Source: Sphingobacterium kitahiroshimense
GTDB lineage: Bacteria; Bacteroidota; Bacteroidia; Sphingobacteriales; Sphingobacteriaceae
Assembly: GCF_025961315.1 (NCBI RefSeq)
Contig: NZ_JAOQNK010000001.1
Coordinates: forward strand, 186,001 to 250,000
Direction of reading: 5' to 3'
DNA: 64,000 nucleotides
Below the pieces are notes generated by a model that was not told the origin of the DNA, did not search any database, and saw only the letters and a list, made by a program, of their open reading frames with translations. The position numbers were made by a program, and so were the translations under genes. Position 1 is the first letter of the stretch; each line of letters opens with the position of its first letter. Shown in pieces: positions 53,073-62,700 of this stretch.

Positions 53073-55262
53073 ATGCGCATGTCAAAAAAATTACTATTCA
53101 TAATCGGTTTATCTATTTCTACTGCAACAGCCTTGTCTGCACAAACTTATCCTGAAGTTGTGTTTGAGAACAGTCTCTTGTCAGGTAACTATGCCAAAAG
53201 CTTGGTGGAATATTCGGGAGACAGTTGGGTACAGAATGTAAAGAAAAATTTACCGACTACAGATTCTTTATTTTTTACTCCAGGAAATTCACTTTCACTC
53301 CGTTATTTGTCATCAAATGCTGGAAATTGGAAGGTTGCTTTACTAAATGATCGCCATAAGATCAATTATCAGGTCCTGGCCAGTGATGTGCTGACAATTA
53401 AAATGTATGTGCAAACACCGCATACGAAAGAAAAAACTCTTCCGAAAATTCAATTGCTTCAAAATGGTTCTGAAACTAATATTTTAGAACTTTCCCCATT
53501 TATAGATGACTTTGATCATGATACTTGGCTTAATATAGAGATACCCTTGTCAAAATTTGGAAATTTAAAAGCAGGGGAAGCAGTTTCTGAAGTGGTTTTT
53601 CATCAAAACGGAACTGATGAGATGACGCATCAGTTGTTTTTAGATCAATTGGAGTTTTTGCCTAAAAATCCTTCTCGTGTCAAATTGTCTTCAGGAGCTA
53701 TTCTGTCACAGGTCTCCAGTATTGATAAGCAGGTGGAGCTTCAATGGCAACTGCCGTTAACACCAAGTATCCGGTATATAAAAATTTACAGATCAACGGA
53801 TAACGTTGATTTTAAGCCGATTGCCATACGACCGGTATTTATGCAAAAATGTTATGATCTTGTAGAAGAATATAATAAGAAATACTATTATAAGATCGCA
53901 TGGGTAGATTTTGATTATCTGGAATCTCCATTCTCTACTGTAAAAGAAATTCAAACCAAACCTGCTAGTGATATAGAGCTTTCGAACTTAATCAAATTGA
54001 CAAATGTCAATTATTTTATTGAGAACTATGATATCAACAGTGGTCTTTTTCTACCAAATAAATCAAATAAGAAGGCTATAGTTTCTATAGAAGAATCGGG
54101 TTATGCAATTCTTTCGTTATTGGTTGGTGCTGAAAACAATGTTATTTCGCGTCAAGCTTTATTGTTGCGTTTGAGTAGGATGATCAAGTTTTTAAACAAG
54201 GCTCAGCATCATGAGGGTGTATTTACGGCATTTTATGATGGAAGGGAAGGCGTGCCATTTTATACTGATGGCGTACAGATGTATGATGTTAAAGCGACGA
54301 CGAAACTTATGGAAGGATTGCTTGTTGCTCGGGAATATTTTTCAAAGGATGTTGCTGATGAACACAATTTTAGAGAGGATGTAACGAAATTATGGAAGCG
54401 GGTGAATTGGCAAAAGCTAACATCAAAGTCAAATCCTGATGCACTGATGGATCGGTGGTCAGCTGTAGATAGCACCTATCAGTCTAAAGTTTTAAACGGC
54501 CTGAATGATGGTTTAAGTGCTTATTTATTAGCGATGTCTTCTCCGACTTATCCATTGACGGAAGCGAGTTACCTGAATGGATATGCTAAAAAATTACCTC
54601 TAGCGGATAGTTTACTTCGTTTATCTCCATCGACAGTTGATCAAGGAGCTGCTTCACATATGAATGGTGGGCTTATCATACCGCAGGTACAACCAGCTAC
54701 CCCCGTATCCTTTGAAGATAGTTTGATCTTTGAAAAACATATGCTGTATGGTAAAAAAATTGCAATTGGCGATTTAAATAAAAGTTTGATTGAGTTTTAT
54801 AAACCATTTTTAACCTTAGATCCGAGCGGAAAATACGATGGTTATGTCGATTATGGTGAGCTAGCAAGTAATTATATTTTAGCTTATAAAAGAAGGGATA
54901 ATGAATTAAACTTGGGATCTAGTTATACAGATATTTGGGGAGTACAGAATCCGAGCGATAGCGTGGGGCATTATTTAGTGAATCCAGCAATCGCAATTTC
55001 GGCTGTTGCTTTCGAACAGGAGATCGGTCAAAAATCTTTGCGCAAATTTTATGATCAATATGCTAAGGTGCTGTTTACCCAATATGGTTTTAGATCTTGG
55101 ATTGATTTGAAAAATAATGATGTTTCCGATGGTTTTAATGCGAAAAATCAGGCGAGTGTTGCTGTTTTAATGGAGAATGCAAAATCTGGATTGATCTGGA
55201 AATTGTATAACCAGATACCGGAGATTAATGCAACTATTAAAAAGATCTATCATAAGAAATAA
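53073..55262 (+). CDS. secreted glucoamylase-like (COG5368 / GH144-related) protein
   Basis: Exported protein of about 729 residues with signal peptide MSKKLLFIIGLSISTATALSAQ. ATG 53073 or 53079 is preferred; the frame is open to 53037. Residues up to ~200 form a beta-sandwich (LFLDQLEFLPKNP). An FnIII-like module (QLPLTPSIRYIKIYRSTDNVDFKPI) follows. The C-terminal ~430 residues resemble the alpha/alpha-barrel of COG5368/GH144: SIEESGYAILSLLVGAENNVISRQALLLRLSRMIKFL, HEGVFTAFYDGREG, YADYGELASNYI-like, and QYGFRSWIDLKNNDVSDGF with ENAKSGLIWKLY. It is divergent from known members, so an altered or lost activity is possible. A -7-like box TACTTTTG (53011-53018) precedes it. Confidence 0.7.
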   Translation: MRMSKKLLFIIGLSISTATALSAQTYPEVVFENSLLSGNYAKSLVEYSGDSWVQNVKKNLPTTDSLFFTPGNSLSLRYLSSNAGNWKVALLNDRHKINYQVLASDVLTIKMYVQTPHTKEKTLPKIQLLQNGSETNILELSPFIDDFDHDTWLNIEIPLSKFGNLKAGEAVSEVVFHQNGTDEMTHQLFLDQLEFLPKNPSRVKLSSGAILSQVSSIDKQVELQWQLPLTPSIRYIKIYRSTDNVDFKPIAIRPVFMQKCYDLVEEYNKKYYYKIAWVDFDYLESPFSTVKEIQTKPASDIELSNLIKLTNVNYFIENYDINSGLFLPNKSNKKAIVSIEESGYAILSLLVGAENNVISRQALLLRLSRMIKFLNKAQHHEGVFTAFYDGREGVPFYTDGVQMYDVKATTKLMEGLLVAREYFSKDVADEHNFREDVTKLWKRVNWQKLTSKSNPDALMDRWSAVDSTYQSKVLNGLNDGLSAYLLAMSSPTYPLTEASYLNGYAKKLPLADSLLRLSPSTVDQGAASHMNGGLIIPQVQPATPVSFEDSLIFEKHMLYGKKIAIGDLNKSLIEFYKPFLTLDPSGKYDGYVDYGELASNYILAYKRRDNELNLGSSYTDIWGVQNPSDSVGHYLVNPAIAISAVAFEQEIGQKSLRKFYDQYAKVLFTQYGFRSWIDLKNNDVSDGFNAKNQASVAVLMENAKSGLIWKLYNQIPEINATIKKIYHKK

Positions 55263-55282
55263 GCGAAACTGCTGAACGAATT

Positions 55283-55331
55283 AAAGGGATACAAGATCTT
55301 GTAGCGTTATGTCTAAGATCTGTATCCCTTT
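55283..55331 (+). terminator. terminator after glucoamylase-like gene
   Basis: AAAGGGATACAAGATCTT pairs with AAGATCTGTATCCCTTT with a one-base bulge; followed by TTCTGTTTTT. Confidence 0.75.
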
Positions 55332-55406
55332 CTGTTTTTCTTGAGTTCACTTTTTTTTATATCTTTACAGTTAGTTTTTGCTTATCATAAATAATCTAAA
55401 CATTCG

Positions 55407-55928
55407 ATGATTAAAAAAATAAATAGTATTGCTGTTGCTTTGCTTTGTTCAATTTCTTTGTTTTCATGTAAACAACAAGCTGTAATTGTTAATCCAGGTG
55501 CTGTTGTTAGTATTGATGGTACTGATGATGGATTGAAAAACGTTAAACGTGATTTTGAAGATGCTACTCGTACAGATGAAGGAATTAAATTTACGATTTC
55601 ATCAGATTTGCTATTTCCGACAAACTCTTCTTATTTAACAGAAAAAGCTAAAGGGGAATTGAGTAAATTGGCAACACTTTTAAAAGAAAATAAAAGTAAG
55701 ATCCGTGTTGATGGGCATACAGATGCGACAGGTACTGTGGAGTATAACCAATGGTTAGCTGAAAAGAGAGCTAACTCGGTTAAAAAGTTTTTGGTAGATG
55801 CTGGAATTGCAGAGTCTAGAATCGCGGCAAAGGGTATTGGTCAGACTAAACCTGTAGCAGATAATAAAACTCCAGAAGGTCGTCAAAAGAATAGACGAGT
55901 TGAGGTTATTATTTTGGACGCAAAATAA
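55407..55928 (+). CDS. OmpA-like domain lipoprotein
   Basis: Peptidoglycan-associated lipoprotein of 173 residues: lipobox SLFSC (Cys21), a short linker, then an OmpA C-terminal domain (ISSDLLFPTNSSYLTEKAKGELSKLATLLKENKSKIRVDGHTDATGTVEYNQWLAEKRANSVKKFLVDAGIAESRIAAKGIGQTKPVADNKTPEGRQKNRRVEVIIL). The peptidoglycan-contact residues (DGHTDATG, NRRVE) are intact. Expected at the inner face of the outer membrane. A -7-like box TATCTTTA lies at 55360-55367. Confidence 0.95.
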   Translation: MIKKINSIAVALLCSISLFSCKQQAVIVNPGAVVSIDGTDDGLKNVKRDFEDATRTDEGIKFTISSDLLFPTNSSYLTEKAKGELSKLATLLKENKSKIRVDGHTDATGTVEYNQWLAEKRANSVKKFLVDAGIAESRIAAKGIGQTKPVADNKTPEGRQKNRRVEVIILDAK

Positions 55929-55949
55929 TTCTTAATTATAACAGGATAT

Positions 55950-55977
55950 AAAGGGCTTTCATTGGAAAGCCTTTTTT
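55950..55977 (+). terminator. terminator of OmpA lipoprotein gene
   Basis: Stem AAAGGGCTTTC / GAAAGCCTTT with a 4-nt loop (one G-T pair) followed by TTTT. Confidence 0.85.
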
Positions 55978-55983
55978 GTGATA

Positions 55984-56718
55984 TTAGTTTTTACTTTCGT
56001 TCCAATAGTGGGAGTCTGGATATATCCGCTTTCCAAATACTGCTGTCCCTATGCGTACAATTGTTGCTCCTTCGGCAATAGCAATTTCATAATCGCCACT
56101 CATACCCATGGACAATTCTGTCATTTCGACGCCAGGGATTTCAGCTTTGATAATGTCTTGCTGGAGGTTTTTCAATAATCGGAAACAGGCACGAATTTTA
56201 TCTTCTTCTGCGCTGAATAGACCAATGGTCATGAGCCCTTTAATTTTTACATTTTCTAATATGGCTATCTGTCGTATCAGATCAATGGCTTTATCAGGTG
56301 ATATGCCAAATTTACTTTCTTCCATGGAAGTATTCACCTGGATTAAAATGTCTATCGTTCGATTTTCAAGTTGTAATCTTTGATTTATTTTTTTGGCTAG
56401 ATCAAACCGGTCTATAGATTGCACACAAGTGACATCATGCTGGAGTATGTATTTGATTTTATTGGTTTGTAAATGGCCTATAAAATGATTGGTATGCGGG
56501 ATATTTTTTAAATCGTCATATTTGTCCCTTAATTCTTGAACTTTATTTTCTGCAATTAATGTATATCCTGCGAGTAAAGCCGTTTTTATACGATTTGCCG
56601 GAACTGTTTTAGTCGCTAACAATAGTTTGACTTCTTTGGGGTCACGATTGTATAGTAGGCAACATGCTTTGATTTTAACTTCAATTACTTTCAGATTCTC
56701 TAAGATTGTGTTAGTCAT
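55984..56718 (-). CDS. yggS: YggS-type pyridoxal-phosphate homeostasis protein
   Basis: PLP-binding protein (PLPBP/COG0325) of 244 residues with a single TIM-barrel domain of the alanine-racemase fold but no racemase activity. PLP lysine in LLLATKTVP (Lys37). Family motifs: LIAENKVQELRDKYDDL, HFIGHLQTNKIKYIL, IDILIQVNTSMEESKFGI, KIKGLMTIGLF, LSMGMSGDYEIAIAEGATIVRIGTAVFG. It maintains vitamin B6 and amino-acid pools. It is the second gene of a minus-strand pair with a small AAA ATPase (11-bp gap). Confidence 0.96.
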   Translation of the reverse strand: MTNTILENLKVIEVKIKACCLLYNRDPKEVKLLLATKTVPANRIKTALLAGYTLIAENKVQELRDKYDDLKNIPHTNHFIGHLQTNKIKYILQHDVTCVQSIDRFDLAKKINQRLQLENRTIDILIQVNTSMEESKFGISPDKAIDLIRQIAILENVKIKGLMTIGLFSAEEDKIRACFRLLKNLQQDIIKAEIPGVEMTELSMGMSGDYEIAIAEGATIVRIGTAVFGKRIYPDSHYWNESKN

Positions 56719-56729
56719 ATCATCGTGAT

Positions 56730-57434
56730 TTATTGTTTTTCCAATTTTGCTATCAGACTTGCTTTAACTTGTGTGAAAGCATGATCGCGAGCTTCTGCGT
56801 AGGATATCTCGTATTTTCTTTGAAACAGTTTAATATCTGCAGGGAATTTTTCGATAAGCGTATCATAATACTTGTCTAATTCTAACTGTGATGGTAAATC
56901 ATAGCTGATCTGTAATTGAAATCGGCGTAGCAATGCTTTGTCTATAATAGATACATGGTTCGTTGCAGCGATCAGTAATACGGTCTGTGGTAAATAATCG
57001 ATGAGTTGAATCAGTGTATTTACCAGACGTCTCATCTCCCCAACATCTTTGTCGTCATTACCTCTTGCTTTTGCAATTTGATCAAACTCATCTAGGAATA
57101 GGACAGCCTTTTCGCGGGCCGCTTTATCAAATATTTGCTTTATGTTTTGTGATGTTTCGCCAATGCGGGAACAGACGATTGTACTGAGGTTTAGTGTTAA
57201 AATAGGTTTTCCCAGTGTTTGCGCGATTGCTTTGGCTGTTGTTGTTTTACCACATCCGGAACTTCCATGCAAGAGGATTTTATTGTTTACAGGTAGTCCG
57301 TATTGAAGGAGCTCTTCGCTGTAGGTATATTCTTTTATTAACTGCTGTATGGAAGCATTGTTCTCTTTATTAAGAAAAATATTAGCCAGTTCAGTCTGCT
57401 CGTTCTTAGTAATAATCAGATCGGAAATATTCAT
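56730..57434 (-). CDS. small AAA family ATPase
   Basis: ATPase of 234 residues, essentially a single AAA module. Walker A GSSGCGKT (57-64), Walker B VLFLDEFD (111-118), sensor-1 Asn in LIAATNH (159), arginine pair ALLRRFQ (170-171). A short N-terminal helical segment precedes it; a C-terminal lid follows (TLIEKFPADIKLFQRKYEISYAEARDHAFTQVKASLIAKLE). Such compact AAA proteins are commonly encoded beside a subtilisin-like protease in other genomes; here the neighbour is yggS instead, with an 11-bp gap. Function unknown. Confidence 0.87.
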   Translation of the reverse strand: MNISDLIITKNEQTELANIFLNKENNASIQQLIKEYTYSEELLQYGLPVNNKILLHGSSGCGKTTTAKAIAQTLGKPILTLNLSTIVCSRIGETSQNIKQIFDKAAREKAVLFLDEFDQIAKARGNDDKDVGEMRRLVNTLIQLIDYLPQTVLLIAATNHVSIIDKALLRRFQLQISYDLPSQLELDKYYDTLIEKFPADIKLFQRKYEISYAEARDHAFTQVKASLIAKLEKQ

Positions 57435-57482
57435 GGTGGCAATTTATTAATTTTTGAATAAAGCTTGAGTTTAATTTTTGAA

Positions 57483-57512
57483 GAATGACGAACGTTTTAC
57501 GTTCGCCATTCT
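57483..57512 (-). terminator. inverted repeat after GNAT gene
   Basis: GAATGACGAACG / CGTTCGCCATTC with one mismatch that becomes G-U in minus-strand RNA. The U-run is weak, so termination is only likely. Confidence 0.45.
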
Positions 57513-57519
57513 AGTATAC

Positions 57520-57966
57520 TTATTTCCACCAATGATAATAATTGTGTAATCCATCATATTCAAATCCGCATTTCGGATATAACTTATTGCCGACTACGTT
57601 TGTTTTTTCTGTTTCCAGCATTAGTCCACAAGCATTTGTTTCTTCGCACCATAATTTACTGCGATCAATAAGCGCGATCGACAGACCTTGGCCGCGATAG
57701 TCCGGGTGTACATACAAGTCACTTAATAACCATTGTTTAGCTAGTTTGGTATAATGGAAAAGTTTATAAAGCTGTACAAATCCTACTGCTTGATTATCCA
57801 CATAGATTAAGAAGATCGTCGATTCGCTATTTACAAATCTTTCTTTAAGAAAAGCTTTTCCTTTTTCAAGATCTGGTTGCTGACGATAAAAAACACGGTA
57901 TAAATCAAATAATACTGCTGTTTCGTCAAGGTTTGCTAATGTTGCTTGTCTAATTTCTGATTTCAT
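57520..57966 (-). CDS. GNAT family N-acetyltransferase
   Basis: Acetyl-CoA-dependent acyltransferase of 148 residues: IRQATLANLDETAVLFDLYRVFY at the N-terminus, motif A LSDLYVHPDYRGQGLSIALIDRSKLWCEETNACGLMLETEKTNVVGNKLYPKCGFEYDG. The R/Q-x-x-G-x-G/A loop (RGQGLS) is intact. Divergently encoded next to a MocR-type PLP regulator (86 bp between starts); regulators of this type often control amine metabolism, so an amino acid or polyamine substrate is possible. A -7-like TAATTTTG is at 57991-57998. Confidence 0.93.
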   Translation of the reverse strand: MKSEIRQATLANLDETAVLFDLYRVFYRQQPDLEKGKAFLKERFVNSESTIFLIYVDNQAVGFVQLYKLFHYTKLAKQWLLSDLYVHPDYRGQGLSIALIDRSKLWCEETNACGLMLETEKTNVVGNKLYPKCGFEYDGLHNYYHWWK

Positions 57967-58012
57967 ATTTTCTTTTTTTAATTGTTATGACAAAATTACT
58001 CTTAAATAGGAC

Positions 58013-58020
58013 TACCTTTG
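58013..58020 (+). promoter_or_regulatory. -7 promoter box of MocR gene
   Basis: TACCTTTG (TAnnTTTG consensus), 33 bp before the start codon; no -33 at standard spacing. Confidence 0.35.
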
Positions 58021-58052
58021 TGCTCCAGTTTTAAGTAATTAAGTAGTCCAGT

Positions 58053-59504
58053 ATGCTTCCTTTTGAACATATTATAACCATTGATAAATCGAGTAATATT
58101 GCCCTATACAGGCAGATTTCGATTTCAATCATTAATGCGATCAGCGATGGGGTTTTAAAACCTGGGGCACATCTACCCAGCAGTCGTGAATTGGCAAAAA
58201 ATCTTGCTGTTCACCGTAAAACAGTGATCGCTGCTTACGAAGAGCTCCAGTCCCAGGACTGGATTATTGTGGAACCGCGTAAATATGTTGCTGTTTCAAA
58301 CTTTATCCCAATTTTGAAGGCCCAAAAATGGAATAGGCCATTCGTGCGTACGGGGTACGGAAAAGATCTTCCCATTTCGTATAAAAAATCTCAGCCAGAA
58401 GTGTCGGTTGAAATCGCGGAAAGATTTGATAAGGTGCTTATTGATGACGGATATCCTGATATACGATTGTCACCAATTGATGATTTATTGAAGACTTATC
58501 GGACTTTTACAAACCGAAAAACAATTTCGAAGATTGCAAATATTGGTACGGGGCAAGGTGTGCGCAAGCTTCGCGAGCAATTGGCGAATCATCTGATCGA
58601 ATCTAGAGGTCTCACTATGGGGGTGGAACATGTGCTGATTACTCATGGAGCGCAAATGAGTATATATTTGGCGGCACAACTTTTACTGGATAATAGTTCG
58701 CATGTGCTTGTTGGTGAACCCAACTATCCATTGGCAAATCAGGTTTTTAAAGATACCGGTGCATCAGTTATTTCTGTATCGGTTGATGAGGATGGTATTG
58801 ATACGGATGCCGTGGAAGCTTGGTGTAAGTTGAAAAAAATCAGCTTGATATATGTTATACCACATCATCATTATCCCACCACAGTTACGCTTTCGGTAGA
58901 GCGTAGAATGAAATTATTAGCATTAGCTGAACAGTATGGATTTGTGATTATTGAAGATGATTATGACTATGATTATCATTATACCTCATCTCCTTATTTA
59001 CCATTGGCTAGTAGTAATCATCAGGGGCATGTTATCTATATCGGTTCTTTTTCCAAAATCTTAGATCCTTCGATCCGTATTGGTTTTATGGTTGCTCCAG
59101 AAAAATTCATTGCGCAGTGTACTGCCTATAGAAAGATCATTGATGTGGGAGGAGATGGTTATATGCAACATGCTTTAGCCGAGTTGATTAAAGAGGGGGA
59201 GTTGAACAGATACTTAAAAAAAGCACGACGTTGCTATAAAATACGAAGGGATTATTTGGATCAGCTTTTACGGGATCGATTAGGTAATTATATTTATTTC
59301 TCCTTGCCTGCTGGTGGAATGGCCATTTGGGTTCGGTTAAAGCCTCCTTTTTTGGTGAATGATTTACTTTTGAACTGTTCGCTTGAAATTGTTCGTATCG
59401 ATGAAACTCAAAATGCATTTCGATTTGGCTTTGCATCCTTGTCTGAAAATGAATTAGATCAGGCTGTTAGTGAATTAGTAAAAGCTTTTAAAAAGATGGC
59501 TTAA
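58053..59504 (+). CDS. MocR/GabR-type PLP-dependent regulator (GntR HTH + aminotransferase-like domain)
   Basis: Fusion regulator of 483 residues. N-terminal GntR winged helix: ALYRQISISIINAISDGVLKPGAHLPSSRELAKNLAVHRKTVIAAYEELQSQDWIIVEP. C-terminal fold-type I aminotransferase domain with SRGLTMGVEHVLITHGAQMSIYLAA, IYVIPHHHYPTTVTLSVERRMKLLALAEQYGFVIIEDDYDYDYHY and the PLP lysine Lys335 in GSFSKILDPSIRIGF. MocR proteins sense PLP/amino-compound adducts and control transport or metabolism genes nearby; the divergent GNAT gene is the natural candidate. Confidence 0.95.
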   Translation: MLPFEHIITIDKSSNIALYRQISISIINAISDGVLKPGAHLPSSRELAKNLAVHRKTVIAAYEELQSQDWIIVEPRKYVAVSNFIPILKAQKWNRPFVRTGYGKDLPISYKKSQPEVSVEIAERFDKVLIDDGYPDIRLSPIDDLLKTYRTFTNRKTISKIANIGTGQGVRKLREQLANHLIESRGLTMGVEHVLITHGAQMSIYLAAQLLLDNSSHVLVGEPNYPLANQVFKDTGASVISVSVDEDGIDTDAVEAWCKLKKISLIYVIPHHHYPTTVTLSVERRMKLLALAEQYGFVIIEDDYDYDYHYTSSPYLPLASSNHQGHVIYIGSFSKILDPSIRIGFMVAPEKFIAQCTAYRKIIDVGGDGYMQHALAELIKEGELNRYLKKARRCYKIRRDYLDQLLRDRLGNYIYFSLPAGGMAIWVRLKPPFLVNDLLLNCSLEIVRIDETQNAFRFGFASLSENELDQAVSELVKAFKKMA

Positions 59505-59600
59505 GTTCATTGCTTTTTTTGCACAACGCAGTTTTTGTTTGAACAGGATAAGGGCAGGCGAAAAGATGAAAAATGAGCTTATTTTTTTTAGTAAAATGAC

Positions 59601-59632
59601 TTGTTTTTCAGCTTTAGTGAGGAATAAATTTG
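59601..59632 (+). promoter_or_regulatory. candidate dnaE promoter
   Basis: TTG (59601-59603), 21-bp spacer, TAAATTTG (59625-59632). The start codon is 98 bp downstream. Confidence 0.5.
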
Positions 59633-59729
59633 TAAATTAGTAAACTTTTAAACAGGTCTGTTTTAATCTGTTTGAAAGTCTTTTAGTTGTTGATATTTAG
59701 CTGTTTAGGAAAGAATAAAGAATTAAGGT

Positions 59730-62700
59730 ATGTACATTATATTTGATACGGAAACAACAGGATTACCCAAACGTTGGGATGCGCCGATTACAGATACTGA
59801 TAATTGGCCCAGATGTATTCAAATAGCTTGGCAGTTACATGATGAAATGGGTAATCTGCTTGAGCATGAGGATTATCTGATCAAACCGGATGGTTACAAT
59901 ATTCCTTATGACTCCGAGAAAATTCATGGTATTTCCACCGAGTTAGCGACAGAACAGGGTGTTCCCATTCAAGATGTTCTGGTTAAGTTTAATGAAGCAT
60001 TAGCTAAAGCCAAATTTATTGTAGGTCAAAATATTGGTTTTGATTTGAATATTATGGGTAGCGAGTTCTATCGTTATGATGTTCAATCTCCTATGGGTGA
60101 AATGCCTATCTTGGATACCTGTACTGAGGTTACAGCTGCTTTACTGCAATTGCCTGGTGGACGTGGAGGTCGTTTTAAATTACCAAATTTAACTGAACTT
60201 CATTCGTATCTATTTGGAGTTCCCTTTGCTGAAGCACATAATGCAACTGCCGATGTGGAAGCAACTACACGTTGTTTTTTTGAATTAGTTAGAAGGGAAG
60301 TTTTTACTGTTGATCAGTTACAGACTGATACAGGGTATTTTGTAGATTTTAAACAGCAGAACCCATCAGTAATTCCAACTGTTGGTTTAAAGCACGTGAA
60401 TCTGAAGGCGGCTTCGGATGAAATTAGAAAGCGCAGTCAGCCAAGTGGTGGTCAAGAAGTTGTGATTGATCATGATGTGCTGAATGATTTTGAAAATGCC
60501 GATTTTGCACATCTACATAATCATTCTCAGTTTTCGGTCCTGCAATCAACAATTTCTATAGCTAATTTGGTGGATACTGCTGCGAAGTATCGCATGCCAG
60601 CTGTTGCATTGACCGATCATGGTAATATGATGGGTGCTTTTCATTTTGTTTCTAAAGTAGGCGATCATAATAAAGCGGCGAAAGCAAAAAATGAAGAATT
60701 AGAAGCTGCTGGAGAAAGTCCTACGGAGAAAATAATCAAACCTATTGTGGGTTGTGAGTTTTTCGTATGTGATGATCATTTTGATAAGAAAAGAAAAGAT
60801 AATGGTTATCAGATTGTCTTTTTAGCGAAAAATAAAAAAGGTTATCATAACCTGGCTAAAATGGCCTCAGTAGCCTATACGGAAGGGTTTTATTATGTAC
60901 CTCGTATTGACAGAAAGGTTGTTGAGCAATATAAAGAGGATTTAATTGTCCTGTCTGGAAATCTTCAAGGAGAGGTGCCCAATAAAGTGCTTAATATCGG
61001 TGAAAATCAGGCTGAAGAAGCTTTGATCTGGTGGAAAGATCAGTTTGGGGATGATTTTTATATTGAAATGATGCGCCATGGTCAGGAGGATGAAGACCGC
61101 GTAAATACGACGCTAGTCAGTTTGGCTCGTAAACATGATGTAAAGCTGATTGCGACGAATAATACCTATTATATCAATAAGCCTGATGCTCACGCCCATG
61201 ATATTTTGTTGTGTGTGAAGGATGGTGAAAAGTTGAGCACACCGAAAGGACGGGGGCGAGGTTTTAGGTTTGGATTACCTAATCAGGAATATTACTTCAA
61301 ACCTGCTTCAGAAATGAAGAAGCTATTTAAGGATATACCAGATGCGATTATCAATATTCAAGAGATCGTCGATAAAATTGAAATCTTTACTTTATACCGT
61401 GACGTTCTTTTACCGGCTTTTGATATCCCTGAGGAATTTCAGGTTGCAGAAGATCAGGAAGATCATGGTAAGAGGGGGGAAAATAAGTATTTAAGACATC
61501 TAACTATAGAAGGAGCTAAGCGTCGTTACAAGCAGGGTGTAACGGACGATATCATGGAGCGCCTGGACTTTGAGTTAACTACCATTGAGAAGACCGGTTA
61601 TCCTGGATATTTTTTGATTGTACAGGATTTTATTGCTGAAGCTCGTAAAATGGGCGTTTCTGTTGGTCCAGGTCGTGGTTCTGCCGCTGGATCTGCTGTA
61701 GCATACTGTTTAGGGATTACAAATTTGGATCCGATACAATACGATTTGCTATTTGAGCGTTTCTTAAATCCCGATCGTGTATCGATGCCCGATATTGATA
61801 TTGACTTTGACGATGAGGGTCGTGGTCGCGTGATGCAGTATGTAATTGATAAATATGGAGCTTCGCAAGTAGCCCAGATTATTACATATGGTACCATGGC
61901 TGCCAAATCGTCTATTAAAGATACGGCTCGTGTACTGGATCTGCCTTTGCAGGAAGCCAATGAAATTGCAAAACTGATTCCAAATTTGAAGCTGGCAAAG
62001 ATCTTCAATATGGATGAAAAAGCGTTGAAAGAGACTTTGCGCGCAGATGAACTGGAAGCTGTTAATCGTCTGATCGCCATATCGGAAGGTGCGGGTCTTG
62101 AAGCGGAAACGATTAAGCAGGCCCGCGTATTGGAAGGTTCCATGCGTAATACAGGTATCCATGCTTGTGGGGTAATTATTACTCCTGACGATATCACTAA
62201 TTTTGTTCCTGTATCATTAGCAAAAGATTCAGATCTGTATGTGACACAGTTTGATAACTCTGTTGTTGAATCTGCAGGTTTGTTGAAAATGGACTTTTTA
62301 GGGTTAAAAACATTGACCTTAATAAAGGATACGGTCGCTAACGTGAAGTTGAGTAATGGCCTGGAATTAGATCCCGATGAATTTCCTATTGATGATCAAT
62401 TGACTTACGAGTTATTCCAAAGAGGGGAAACGGTTGGGGTATTCCAATATGAATCTCCGGGTATGCAGAAGCATATGAAAGATCTGAAACCAACGGTTTT
62501 TGCGGATTTAATTGCTATGAATGCCCTTTATAGACCTGGACCAATGGAGTATATCCCCAGTTTTATCAAGCGTAAGCACGGGACAGAGCCTATTATTTAT
62601 GATCTAGATGCTTGTGAGGAGTATTTGCAGGAAACATATGGTATTACTGTATATCAAGAGCAGGTAATGCTTCTTTCGCAGAAATTGGCAGGGTTCTCCA

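Noticed and set aside
61598..62197. 199-codon antisense frame within dnaE
   Set aside because: The opposite strand is the highly conserved polymerase core; the antisense product is Ser/Ile-rich without motifs.
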